NCBI GenBank assembly: GCA_028695025.1
Contig: JAQVJV010000009.1
Span: 1 to 35,994 of the forward strand
Reading direction: 5' to 3'
Source: Candidatus Moraniibacteriota bacterium
GTDB taxonomy: Bacteria; Patescibacteriota; Minisyncoccia; Moranbacterales; UBA11712
Length of the DNA stretch: 35,994 nt
The notes under the pieces were generated by a model. It searched no databases. It had not been told where the DNA came from and saw only the letters and a list, made by a program, of their open reading frames with translations. Shown here one piece after another: positions 1 to 7,756 of this stretch (position 1 is its first letter; each line of letters opens with the position of its first letter). Both the position numbers and the translations under genes were made by a program.

Positions 1-65
1 TCTTCTTTCTTGGGAAGATCGATAATTGGGGCGATTAACGCCCACTGTTCGTTGGTAGTGTCCAT
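1..65 (-). CDS. IS5-family transposase, N-terminal fragment (cut by window edge)
   Basis: The reverse strand from an ATG at 65 reads MDTTNEQWALIAPIID and continues past the window edge. The pattern T-(D/N)-E-Q-W-x-L-I-x-P is the usual opening of IS5/IS4-type DDE transposases (DUF4096 region), which cut and paste their own element. Only 21 codons are visible, so catalytic residues cannot be checked. It points away from atpA, so the end of the element should lie between 66 and 149. A short inverted pair CATAGC/GCTATG lies just upstream, but I cannot tell whether it is the terminal repeat. Confidence 0.7.
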   Translation of the reverse strand, partial: MDTTNEQWALIAPIIDLPKKE

Positions 66-149
66 AGCACAATTTTTGTTTTGTTTATGCTATGAATTAT
101 ACCAAAGAATTTTGAGATACGCTCTAATATGTATTAATTCGTAATTTTT

Positions 150-1763
150 ATGAACAAAGACTATATAATCGAATCATTGAAAAAACAAATCGAAGGTTTC
201 AAGGCCGAAACAAAATCCGAGAAAACCGGGCGGGTGGTTGAAGTCGGGGACGGAATCGCGCGCCTAAGCGGGCTTTCCGACGCGATGGCTTCGGAAATGC
301 TGGAATTTCAAAGCAAATCCGGAACGACTTTCGGCGTGGCTCTCAACTTGGAAGAAGACCAGATCGGAGCGATGATCCTCGGGGAATATGAACAGATCAA
401 AGAAGGCGACGCGGTGCGCTCGACCGGGAAAATTCTTTCCGTCCCGGTGAGCGAAAAAATCATCGGGCGTGTTGTGAATCCGCTCGGGATTGCAATTGAC
501 GGAAAAGGTTCAATAACAGATTCGCACGAATTAGATACAGATTCAACACAGAGGACACAGATGGGTAATCTGTGTAATCCGCGTGAAATCAGTGATAAAT
601 CCGCGAAAATTGGTGGGTTAAAATTCTATCCGATTGAAAAAATCGCCGCAGGGGTGATTGAGCGCGAATCAGTGAAAGAACCGCTCCAAACCGGGATCAA
701 AGCGATTGACTCGGTGATCCCGATCGGGCGCGGCCAGCGCGAACTCATCATTGGCGACCGCCAGACCGGAAAAACGGCAGTGGCGATTGACGCGATTATC
801 AACCAAAAAGATGGCGACGTGATTTGCATATATGTCGCGATCGGTCAAAAGGAATCAAAAGTGGCGCGTATCGTGGCGGAACTCGAAAAAAACGACGCCA
901 TGGAACATACGATTGTCGTGGTGGCGGGTGCGTCTGATCCAGCTTCCCTTTCTTTCATTGCGCCGTATGCTGGTTGCGCCATCGGGGAATATTTCATGGA
1001 TCAGGGGCGCGACGTGCTCATCATCTACGACGATCTTTCCAAGCACGCCTGGAGCTATCGCCAAGTCTCGCTTCTTCTTCGCCGTCCGCCGGGACGCGAG
1101 GCCTATCCGGGGGATATCTTCTATTTGCACTCCCGTCTTCTTGAACGAAGTGCTAAGCTCTCAAAAGAATTCGGGGGCGGATCAATCACGGCTCTTCCGA
1201 TCATTGAAACCCAAGCCGGCGATGTTTCCGCATATATTCCGACGAACGTCATTTCCATTACGGACGGGCAGATTTATCTTGAAGCCGATTTGTTCTACAA
1301 GGGAATTCGTCCGGCTCTGAACGTCGGTCTTTCAGTGTCGCGCGTGGGATCAGCCGCCCAAATCAAGGCGATGAAAAAAGTGGCCGGGAAACTGCGGCTT
1401 GACCTTGCCCAGTTCCGCGAACTCGAGGCCTTTGCCCAATTCGGTTCCGATCTGGATGAATCAACCCGCAAACAGATTGAACGAGGCCAGCGGACGGTGG
1501 AAGTTTTGAAGCAGGATCAGTATGAACCGATGCCGGTGGCGAACCAGGTGGCGATTATCTACGCGCTCACCAACGGATATCTCGACGATGTGGCGGTGGC
1601 CGACATTCAAAAATGGGAAAAAGATTTTCATAGCTATTTGAAAGACGCGAAGCAGGATGTTTTGGATCTCATCGCGGAGAAGAAAGAAATCACGGAAGAA
1701 GTTGAAGAGAAACTCAAGAAAGCGATTGATGAGTATAAAGAAATTTATAGTAATGATCAATAG
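150..1763 (+). CDS. atpA: F1 ATP synthase subunit alpha
   Basis: Non-catalytic nucleotide-binding subunit of the F1 sector, alternating with beta in the hexamer. The Walker A motif GDRQTGKT is at about residues 202-209, and the family signature around [19 protein letters not shown] is present. It has 537 residues against about 505-515 for the family. The excess is a roughly 30-residue low-complexity insert at about residues 121-153, between IDGKG and [15 protein letters not shown], which is encoded by repeat DNA (separate entry). The ATG at 150 gives the expected N-terminus. No clear Shine-Dalgarno is seen, and a TAATAT -10-like box lies at 125-130. It is first gene of atpA-atpG-atpD-atpC. 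The usual upstream atpB/E/F/H genes are replaced in view by a transposase, so they must be elsewhere or beyond the IS. Confidence 0.97.
   Translation: MNKDYIIESLKKQIEGFKAETKSEKTGRVVEVGDGIARLSGLSDAMASEMLEFQSKSGTTFGVALNLEEDQIGAMILGEYEQIKEGDAVRSTGKILSVPVSEKIIGRVVNPLGIAIDGKGSITDSHELDTDSTQRTQMGNLCNPREISDKSAKIGGLKFYPIEKIAAGVIERESVKEPLQTGIKAIDSVIPIGRGQRELIIGDRQTGKTAVAIDAIINQKDGDVICIYVAIGQKESKVARIVAELEKNDAMEHTIVVVAGASDPASLSFIAPYAGCAIGEYFMDQGRDVLIIYDDLSKHAWSYRQVSLLLRRPPGREAYPGDIFYLHSRLLERSAKLSKEFGGGSITALPIIETQAGDVSAYIPTNVISITDGQIYLEADLFYKGIRPALNVGLSVSRVGSAAQIKAMKKVAGKLRLDLAQFRELEAFAQFGSDLDESTRKQIERGQRTVEVLKQDQYEPMPVANQVAIIYALTNGYLDDVAVADIQKWEKDFHSYLKDAKQDVLDLIAEKKEITEEVEEKLKKAIDEYKEIYSNDQ
512..608 (+). 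repeat. In-frame repeat insertion inside atpA
   Basis: This roughly 97-base stretch holds inverted arms ACACAGAT (555-562) and ATCTGTGT (568-575) around a 5-base loop. It also carries direct motifs of the form CAGATT, GTAATCCGCG and AAATCCGCG. The same vocabulary (CAGATTACGCAGA, TGTGTAATCTG) fills the spacers at 4287-4340, 4774-4814 and 5256-5362. Here it is translated in frame as an extra segment absent from standard alpha subunits. Confidence 0.75.
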
Positions 1764-1784
1764 AATTTTACAATTTGGTTTTCT

Positions 1785-1821
1785 GAAGGCTCAACCTTCG
1801 GAGGCCGAAGGTTGAGCCTTC
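1785..1821 (+). repeat. 17-bp perfect palindrome abutting the atpG start
   Basis: GAAGGCTCAACCTTCGG (1785-1801) is followed by a 3-base loop and its exact reverse complement (1805-1821). The atpG ATG follows after only 3 bases, so in RNA this hairpin would occupy the ribosome-binding position. There is no U-tract, so it is not a typical terminator. A diverged copy lies in frame inside uppP at 12330-12368. Confidence 0.85.
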
Positions 1822-1824
1822 ATT

Positions 1825-2787
1825 ATGCCACAAGGAATACGCGAACTGAAAAGACGCATCAAGTCCGTCAACAATACCAAAAAAATCACCCGCGCCATGG
1901 AAATGGTGGCGGCTTCGAAGATGCGTCGGGCGGTATCGGCGGTTCTTGCAGTGCGTCCCTACGCCCATTCTGCCTGGTCAATTCTCACCAATATGGCGCG
2001 TGCTTTTGAAAACTACGAAACCCCGCTGCTGGTTGCACGGGAAGTGAAAAATATTTGCGTGATTGTGATAACTTCAAACCGCGGTCTCTGTGGCGGATTC
2101 AACTCACAGATTTTGCGAAAAGTGAACGAACAGCTGAAAAAGCCAAGCCTCCTCAAGATCAACCGGGTTGGCGATAAAAGGATCGAATCAAAAGTGGCGG
2201 ATGAGGATATAAAAATTGATTTCATTACTATCGGCCGGAAGGGAAGTGATTTGGTTTCGAAACTGGGGCGGAAAATTATTGCCCAATTTAACGAGTTGAC
2301 TTATATGCCCAAAGCCGAAGAAGTGCGGGCGATGGCGCGATTGGTGATGGATGATTATGCGGCGGGAAAATACGACAAGGTTGTGATCGCTTATACGGAC
2401 TATGTTTCGGCGGTTTCCCAGCAATCGAAACTGCGCCAGATCCTTCCGATTTCGAAAATTGATCTTGAAAAGCAATTGGCTGAAATGGATATTCACGCCG
2501 ATGAGTATGGACTCAACGAGCCGCCGATGGAATATAAAGTAGAACCGGATGCCCGGACAATCCTTGAAAATATTCTACCGCGGCTGGTCGAGATGCAGAT
2601 ATACCACGCGATCCTCGAGTCGAACGCTTCGAAGGAATCGGCGCGGATGGTGGCGATGCGGAACGCGACGGATGCGGCGACGGATATGGCGGACAACCTC
2701 ACCCTTGTTTTCAACCAGGCTCGCCAAGCCGGAATCACGCAGGAAATCGCGGAAATTTCCGCGGGACGCGCGGCGCTGGAGCAATAA
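1825..2787 (+). CDS. atpG: F1 ATP synthase subunit gamma
   Basis: Central rotor shaft of F1, coupling ring rotation to catalysis in the alpha/beta hexamer. The N-terminal helix has the family pattern (IRELKRRIKSVNNTKKITRAMEMVAASKMRR). The C-terminal helix (YHAILESNASKESARMVAM, then NATDAATDMADNLTL) carries the most conserved gamma signature. It has 320 residues, somewhat above the usual 285-300, with a lysine-rich extra stretch at about residues 108-130 before the FITIGRKG strand. The ATG at 1825 is fixed by the conserved MPQGIRELK start. It sits 61 bases after atpA, and most of that gap is a perfect palindrome. No Shine-Dalgarno can be seen because the hairpin occupies its place. Confidence 0.96.
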   Translation: MPQGIRELKRRIKSVNNTKKITRAMEMVAASKMRRAVSAVLAVRPYAHSAWSILTNMARAFENYETPLLVAREVKNICVIVITSNRGLCGGFNSQILRKVNEQLKKPSLLKINRVGDKRIESKVADEDIKIDFITIGRKGSDLVSKLGRKIIAQFNELTYMPKAEEVRAMARLVMDDYAAGKYDKVVIAYTDYVSAVSQQSKLRQILPISKIDLEKQLAEMDIHADEYGLNEPPMEYKVEPDARTILENILPRLVEMQIYHAILESNASKESARMVAMRNATDAATDMADNLTLVFNQARQAGITQEIAEISAGRAALEQ

Positions 2788-4285
<1,498 letters not shown>

Positions 4286-4286
4286 A

Positions 4287-4340
4287 CGCGGATTTAAAAC
4301 GGATTTAACACAGATAACACAAATTAAAACAGATTATTTA
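4287..4340 (+). repeat. Left-flank CAGATT-type repeat of the GxxExxY gene
   Basis: It consists of GCGGATTTAAAACGGATTT, then ACACAGATAACACAAATT and AAAACAGATT. Its words are inverted relative to the right flank at 4774-4814 (AATCTGTGTAATTCG, AATTTGTGT). The pair brackets the inserted gene. The ORF-track N-terminus from 4266 reads through this repeat. Confidence 0.7.
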
Positions 4341-4784
4341 ATGTATAATAGGGAGGATAAAAAATTTTTGTACAAAGATTTGAGTTATAGGCTTGTTGGA
4401 ATTTGCATGGCAATACACAGAGATTATAAAGCTATCCACAGCGAAAGGATATATCACAAGGCATTTGAAGAAAAATTGAATCTGGAGAATATCAGATTTT
4501 TGTCAAAACCGAAAGTTACAATTTATTCAAGAGATACTGGAAATGAAATCGGATATTATGAGCCAGATTTGGTGCTCGACGAGAAGATTGTTGTTGAGCT
4601 TAAAGCAACGCCACAAAATTTTAGAAAATATGAGATCCAGCTCTCGGAGTATCTGAAAATATCAGAATATGAGTTGGGATATTTGATAAATTTCGGCTTG
4701 CCTTCCCTTTATTTTAAAAGAATTATTTATACCAACGATAATAAATCATTTTTTTCGAGAATTAAGCAAAAAAAATCTGTGTAA
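4341..4784 (+). CDS. GxxExxY-family protein (PD-(D/E)XK nuclease fold)
   Basis: A 147-residue protein with the family hallmarks: a leading helix, a degenerate GxxExxY box (HSERIYHKAF, E35 and Y38), and a PD-(D/E)XK-like core EPDLVLDEKIVVELKA with D76 and E86-L-K88. The family fold is nuclease-like, but its biological role is not established. The start chosen is ATG 4341; upstream codons are repeat DNA. The final codons and the stop (AAATCTGTGTAA) are supplied by the right-hand repeat, so gene and repeat are physically fused. Composition is clearly more AT-rich than the neighbouring atp genes. Its position inside the ATP synthase operon, bracketed by inverted repeats, suggests arrival as a unit. 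Function is unknown. Confidence 0.85.
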   Translation: MYNREDKKFLYKDLSYRLVGICMAIHRDYKAIHSERIYHKAFEEKLNLENIRFLSKPKVTIYSRDTGNEIGYYEPDLVLDEKIVVELKATPQNFRKYEIQLSEYLKISEYELGYLINFGLPSLYFKRIIYTNDNKSFFSRIKQKKSV

Positions 4785-4814
4785 TTCGTGCCAATTTGTT
4801 ATAAATTTGTGTAA
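4774..4814 (+). repeat. Right-flank repeat of the GxxExxY gene, leading into atpC
   Basis: AATCTGTGTAATTCGTGCC followed by AATTTGTTATAAATTTGTGT. It is inverted relative to the left flank (ACACAGAT, ACACAAATT, ACAGATT). It supplies the GxxExxY stop codon and ends 3 bases before the atpC ATG. Confidence 0.7.
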
Positions 4815-4817
4815 AAT

Positions 4818-5255
4818 ATGTCTACCATAAAATTCAAGATCGTCACTCCCGAACGCACTGTATATTCCGACGCGATCGGCCAGCTTACCATTCCGACCAT
4901 GGAAGGCGAAATCACCGTGCTTCCTGGACATATACCGATTATTTCCGTTTTGGTTCCGGGCGAGCTTATGGTGAAAAAAGACGGCGAAGAGGTAGCGATG
5001 GCGGTTTCCGGCGGTATGGTGGAGGTTCGCAAAAACGAAATAACAGTGCTCGCCGACACGGCCGAACGGGCGGAAGAAATCGATCTCGCGCGGGCGGAGG
5101 AGGCGCGGGCCAAAGCCGAAAAGATCAAGGAAGAAAAAATCCGGATGGATGACGTGGAATACGCGGCGGCCGTCGCGGCGCTTCTCGAAAGGAACCTTGC
5201 CCGCATCCGCGTGGCCAAAAAGCACCTGACGAAAAGGGGAATGAGGATTGAGTAG
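4818..5255 (+). CDS. atpC: F1 ATP synthase subunit epsilon
   Basis: Subunit on the rotor stalk that couples F1 to the c-ring and can inhibit ATP hydrolysis. The N-terminal beta sandwich is clear (FKIVTPERTVYSDAIGQLTI, then GEITVLPGHIPIISVLVPGEL). It is followed by a helical hairpin rich in Ala/Glu (AERAEEIDLARAEEARAKAEK) with a second helix (AAAVAALLERNLARIRVAKK). At 145 residues it is slightly long but normal. No Shine-Dalgarno is visible; the ATG follows repeat DNA directly. It ends the atp cluster and is followed by another repeat block. Confidence 0.95.
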   Translation: MSTIKFKIVTPERTVYSDAIGQLTIPTMEGEITVLPGHIPIISVLVPGELMVKKDGEEVAMAVSGGMVEVRKNEITVLADTAERAEEIDLARAEEARAKAEKIKEEKIRMDDVEYAAAVAALLERNLARIRVAKKHLTKRGMRIE

Positions 5256-5362
5256 CACAAGTTTAACACAAATTTTTCCCAGATTAAGGCAGATTACGCA
5301 GACTGTATTTGTGTAATCTGTGCAATCTGCGGAAATATGTTAATAATCCGTGTAAAATCTGT
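5256..5362 (+). repeat. CAGATTACGCAGA/TGTGTAATCTG palindromic repeat block
   Basis: Arms GCAGATTACGCAGA and TGTGTAATCTGTGC face each other around a short loop. Outer words CACAAGTTTAACACAAATT and AATCCGTGTAAAATCTG extend the inverted symmetry. It fills the whole spacer between atpC and the first carbonic-anhydrase-like gene. The ORF-track extension MCNLCNLRKYVNN of that gene is translated repeat. Confidence 0.8.
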
Positions 5363-5365
5363 CTT

Positions 5366-5812
5366 ATGAAAACAGAATTTAAATTCAAAGGAATTCACTG
5401 CTGTGAGGCCGTCGTCCTCGCCTGTATCGACTTCCGCTTTTGGAAGGAGACAATGAAGTTTGTCGAAGAGGAACTCGGGATTAAATCGTATGACTTTCCG
5501 AAGCTTCCCGGCTCGGCGAAAGCCATCAACGAGTGCGCGAGCGGCGCGGACGTCCCGATGGCCTGTATCGGCGTGCCATGCGATTTGCACCATGTCGGAA
5601 AAATCGTGATTGCGAATCACTCCGATTGCGGTGCCTACGGCGGATCGGCAAAATTCAACGGAGACGATGAAGCCGAACAGAAGTTCCACGAATCGGAACT
5701 CAAAAAAGCCGAAGAAAAAATCAAAGCCCAATATCCCGGTAAAGAAGTGGTTCTCGTCTACGCGAAACTGGTGGACGATGGGGAGAATATTGATTTTTTG
5801 CGGGTGGATTAG
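5366..5812 (+). CDS. Small beta-carbonic-anhydrase-like protein (first copy)
   Basis: A 148-residue soluble protein with the metal-site pattern of beta-class carbonic anhydrases: C20-I-D22-F-R24, then N-H85-S-D-C88-GAYGG. In that family two Cys and one His bind zinc, and the Asp/Arg pair controls access. It is shorter than the usual 190-220 residues and resembles the reduced prokaryotic group I know as Pro_CA_2. Activity is therefore an inference. The start is ATG 5366; the 19 codons before it come from the repeat block. A strong terminator follows. A paralogue with the same two motifs lies at 7189-7638. A role in CO2/bicarbonate balance is possible but unproven. Confidence 0.8.
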   Translation: MKTEFKFKGIHCCEAVVLACIDFRFWKETMKFVEEELGIKSYDFPKLPGSAKAINECASGADVPMACIGVPCDLHHVGKIVIANHSDCGAYGGSAKFNGDDEAEQKFHESELKKAEEKIKAQYPGKEVVLVYAKLVDDGENIDFLRVD

Positions 5813-5840
5813 ATTTTTTGTGTTTATAGCTGAAATTATA

Positions 5841-5878
5841 AAAGGCGAGTCTCATTGGACTCGCCTTTTATTTTTTTA
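5841..5878 (+). terminator. Intrinsic terminator after the first carbonic-anhydrase-like gene
   Basis: AAAGGCGAGTC (5841-5851), a 6-base loop, then GACTCGCCTTT followed by a long T-rich run. Textbook rho-independent form. Confidence 0.9.
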
Positions 5879-5880
5879 TA

Positions 5881-5909
5881 TTGACAAGAAAAAAATATTT
5901 TTGTATATT
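5881..5909 (+). promoter_or_regulatory. Sigma70-type promoter of the nucleotidyltransferase gene
   Basis: TTGACA (5881-5886), a 17-base spacer, and TATATT (5904-5909). It starts right after the preceding terminator and predicts a transcript start near 5916. A Shine-Dalgarno AAGGAG follows at 5930-5935. Confidence 0.85.
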
Positions 5910-5945
5910 ACAAAAAAACATTTCCAGGAAAGGAGATTTAGGTTT

Positions 5946-6470
5946 ATGCCTCAAAACAAAATTTTCGGGTTAGGGGATGTCGGAAATGTGTGTCGCGAAC
6001 TGAAACATCGCGGCGAAAAAATTGTTCTTACTACGGGTTGTTTTGACTTGGTACATCCGGGTCATGTCATTCATGTGCATCAAGTCGGTGCATTTGGGTG
6101 TCTTGTTGTTGGTATTAATAGTGATCAGTTTGTCAAAAAAATGAAAGGACCCTTTCGACCTGTCCAAGGCCAGGATGCAAGGGCGTTCATTATGGCTGGA
6201 TTTACTCCAGTCCGAATCGTCACGGTTTTTGATGACGATTATCGCCTTATTGAAGAAGTTCAGCCAGACATATATGTTTTGTCCACATTGTCGCATATAC
6301 GGGTCGGCGAAGATCCGGAACGCGTTCAGCTTCTCAAGAGTTTGGGTGCAGAAATCAGAGAAGTTGATGGGCGAAAGATCGACTCAACGACAAATTTGAT
6401 AAAAAGGGCAGCACTGATTGCGGCAAACCCATACAATGCCGTCACGACAACCCAAGCTCCTCAGCAATGA
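5946..6470 (+). CDS. Cytidylyltransferase-like nucleotidyltransferase (RfaE2/TagD type)
   Basis: A 174-residue protein of the HxGH nucleotidyltransferase superfamily: TTGCFDLVHPGH with HPGH at 37-40, and a late DSTTNLIKR resembling the C-terminal signature of heptose-1-phosphate adenylyltransferases (RfaE C-domain). The middle reads KMKGPFRPVQGQDARA, again RfaE-like. Such enzymes join a sugar- or polyol-phosphate to a nucleotide; the substrate here cannot be read from sequence. The start is ATG 5946, which has a good Shine-Dalgarno and its own promoter. The longer ORF from 5610 crosses the previous gene and its terminator, so it is rejected. A terminator follows at 6516. Independent promoter, SD and terminator make it a self-contained unit. 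Confidence 0.85.
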   Translation: MPQNKIFGLGDVGNVCRELKHRGEKIVLTTGCFDLVHPGHVIHVHQVGAFGCLVVGINSDQFVKKMKGPFRPVQGQDARAFIMAGFTPVRIVTVFDDDYRLIEEVQPDIYVLSTLSHIRVGEDPERVQLLKSLGAEIREVDGRKIDSTTNLIKRAALIAANPYNAVTTTQAPQQ

Positions 6471-6515
6471 AGCTAGCCACAATATTGGCTTTGGAAGTCG
6501 AAATGATTACTTTTC

Positions 6516-6548
6516 GGTCGCCTTGAATCATCGGGCGACCTTATTTTG
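6516..6548 (+). terminator. Intrinsic terminator after the nucleotidyltransferase gene
   Basis: GGTCGCC (6516-6522), a loop, then GGCGACC (6534-6540) followed by TTATTTT. Confidence 0.75.
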
Positions 6549-6569
6549 GGAAAATATTAATAAAATCAT

Positions 6570-7052
6570 ATGCGAATCCTCGACAAAAAAAGAGCCACCT
6601 ACAAAAAAGTATATACGGATGACGATTCGTGCGTTTTTTGCCGGAAAGACGAGCATGAGTGCGACGGCCTTTCGGGCAGGTATTGGCGTGTAATGGCAAA
6701 CAAGTTTCCATATATGGATGGAAATGTCATGATCGTTTCTAAGAGGCATGTTGGAAAAGTGGAAGAAATCACAAAAAAAGAATGGGAAGAATTCGGAAAA
6801 ATTCTTTCCAATACTCAAAAAGTTTTGGGTGAAATATTCAAAACAAATTCTTTCAATGTCGGATTGAATGTCGGTCCAGAGTCTGGTGCGTCCATCGAAC
6901 ATTTGCATTGGCAGGTCATCCCGAGAAAGTTCAAGAATATCACAGTGATGAATACATTCGCAGATCTATATCTAGTGGCAGTTTCAGCGGAAGAGACAAA
7001 AAAGATGATAGATGCGATTACTAAAAAATCTAAATTAAATCTGAAAAAATGA
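6570..7052 (+). CDS. HIT-superfamily protein, GalT/Ap4A-phosphorylase-like branch
   Basis: A 160-residue HIT fold. There is an N-terminal C21-x-x-C24 pair (SCVFCRK) and a core WRVMANKFPYMDGNVMIVSK. The active-site stretch is EHLHWQVIPR, with H111, H113 and Q115. The third histidine of the classical HxHxH triad is Gln here, as in the GalT/Ap4A-phosphorylase branch, which transfers nucleotidyl groups through a histidine intermediate. Hydrolase, phosphorylase or transferase activity cannot be decided. It lies between two terminator-bounded genes. No convincing promoter was seen in the 21 bases after the preceding terminator. A second HIT protein with the standard triad is at 30064. Confidence 0.85.
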   Translation: MRILDKKRATYKKVYTDDDSCVFCRKDEHECDGLSGRYWRVMANKFPYMDGNVMIVSKRHVGKVEEITKKEWEEFGKILSNTQKVLGEIFKTNSFNVGLNVGPESGASIEHLHWQVIPRKFKNITVMNTFADLYLVAVSAEETKKMIDAITKKSKLNLKK

Positions 7053-7086
7053 CCCATCTTCTCAATTTCGAAGCGGGGCTTTCTTC

Positions 7087-7115
7087 TTGACTGAAAAGCG
7101 CGGAAGTACTATAAA
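7087..7115 (+). promoter_or_regulatory. Sigma70-type promoter of the second carbonic-anhydrase-like gene
   Basis: TTGACT (7087-7092), 17 bases, TATAAA (7110-7115). Predicted start near 7122, giving a leader of about 67 bases that ends in AGGAGG (7179-7184). Confidence 0.8.
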
Positions 7116-7188
7116 GACAAAGGTTCTTTTAAGTTAATTACATATTGTCAGGCAAATTTTTTTGTAAATAAAATTTTTAGGAGGAGAC

Positions 7189-7638
7189 ATGTCACACATA
7201 TGTGAGGCGGTGCTTATTACTTGCATGGACTTCCGTCTTCATCAAAGAAAAGATGGGCGCAATTACATCGCTGATTATATTCAGATGATGGGTATTGACT
7301 GCGACCTAGTCACGCGCGCTGGTGGAATACTCGATTTATTGAATCCGGCAAAAAATAGTTTTGCGGATTCAATACTTCGTGATGCAAATGTATCTCATCA
7401 GCTTCACAGTGCCCACACTCTCTTGTTTATTAATCACGAAGATTGTGGAGCCTATGGTCAATTCAAATTCAAGACGAGGCACGAAGAAATCAGAAAACAT
7501 GAAACGGATCTTCGTTGGACATTGAAAACTCTTCATTTATTGTTTCCCGAGAAAAGGATAATCGGTTCATTTGCTGAGTTGGAAAATGGGACAACGGATG
7601 TTTTTAATATCCACAAAGTATTTCAATACATGCCGTAA
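7189..7638 (+). CDS. Small beta-carbonic-anhydrase-like protein (second copy)
   Basis: 149 residues with C12-M-D14-F-R16 and N-H83-E-D-C86-GAYG. This is the same minimal zinc-site pattern as the gene at 5366, with little similarity elsewhere. The segment between the motifs (IQMMGIDCDLVTRAGGILDL) contains the Gly-Gly turn seen in beta carbonic anhydrases. The start ATG 7189 has a near-perfect AGGAGG 4 bases upstream, unlike most genes in this window. It has its own promoter and terminator. Catalytic activity is inferred only from the metal and dyad residues; a related binding or signalling role is possible. Confidence 0.8.
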   Translation: MSHICEAVLITCMDFRLHQRKDGRNYIADYIQMMGIDCDLVTRAGGILDLLNPAKNSFADSILRDANVSHQLHSAHTLLFINHEDCGAYGQFKFKTRHEEIRKHETDLRWTLKTLHLLFPEKRIIGSFAELENGTTDVFNIHKVFQYMP

Positions 7639-7668
7639 TAGACTGAAATTGAAATATTTGAAAATCAT

Positions 7669-7703
7669 AAGCTCGGGGCTTCAATGAACCCTCGGGCTTT
7701 TTT
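7669..7703 (+). terminator. Intrinsic terminator before leuS
   Basis: AAGCTCGGGG pairs, with one bulge and G-U pairs, with CCCTCGGGCTT, followed by a run of T. Confidence 0.75.
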
Positions 7704-7704
7704 C

Positions 7705-7733
7705 TTGATAAAATCCCCAAAACGAGCTAAAGT
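7705..7733 (+). promoter_or_regulatory. Probable leuS promoter
   Basis: TTGATA (7705-7710), 17 bases, TAAAGT (7728-7733). It lies directly after the terminator and leaves a short leader of about 17 bases without a Shine-Dalgarno. Confidence 0.55.
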
Positions 7734-7756
7734 GAGTATGTATAAAAGTGGCATTT

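Noticed and set aside
5610-5945. Upstream extension of the nucleotidyltransferase ORF
   Set aside because: It runs through the previous gene in another frame, a terminator and the gene's own promoter.
7748-7756. GTG start for leuS
   Set aside because: It adds three residues without family support; ATG 7757 gives the conserved MKKYNPKSIEAKWQ start.
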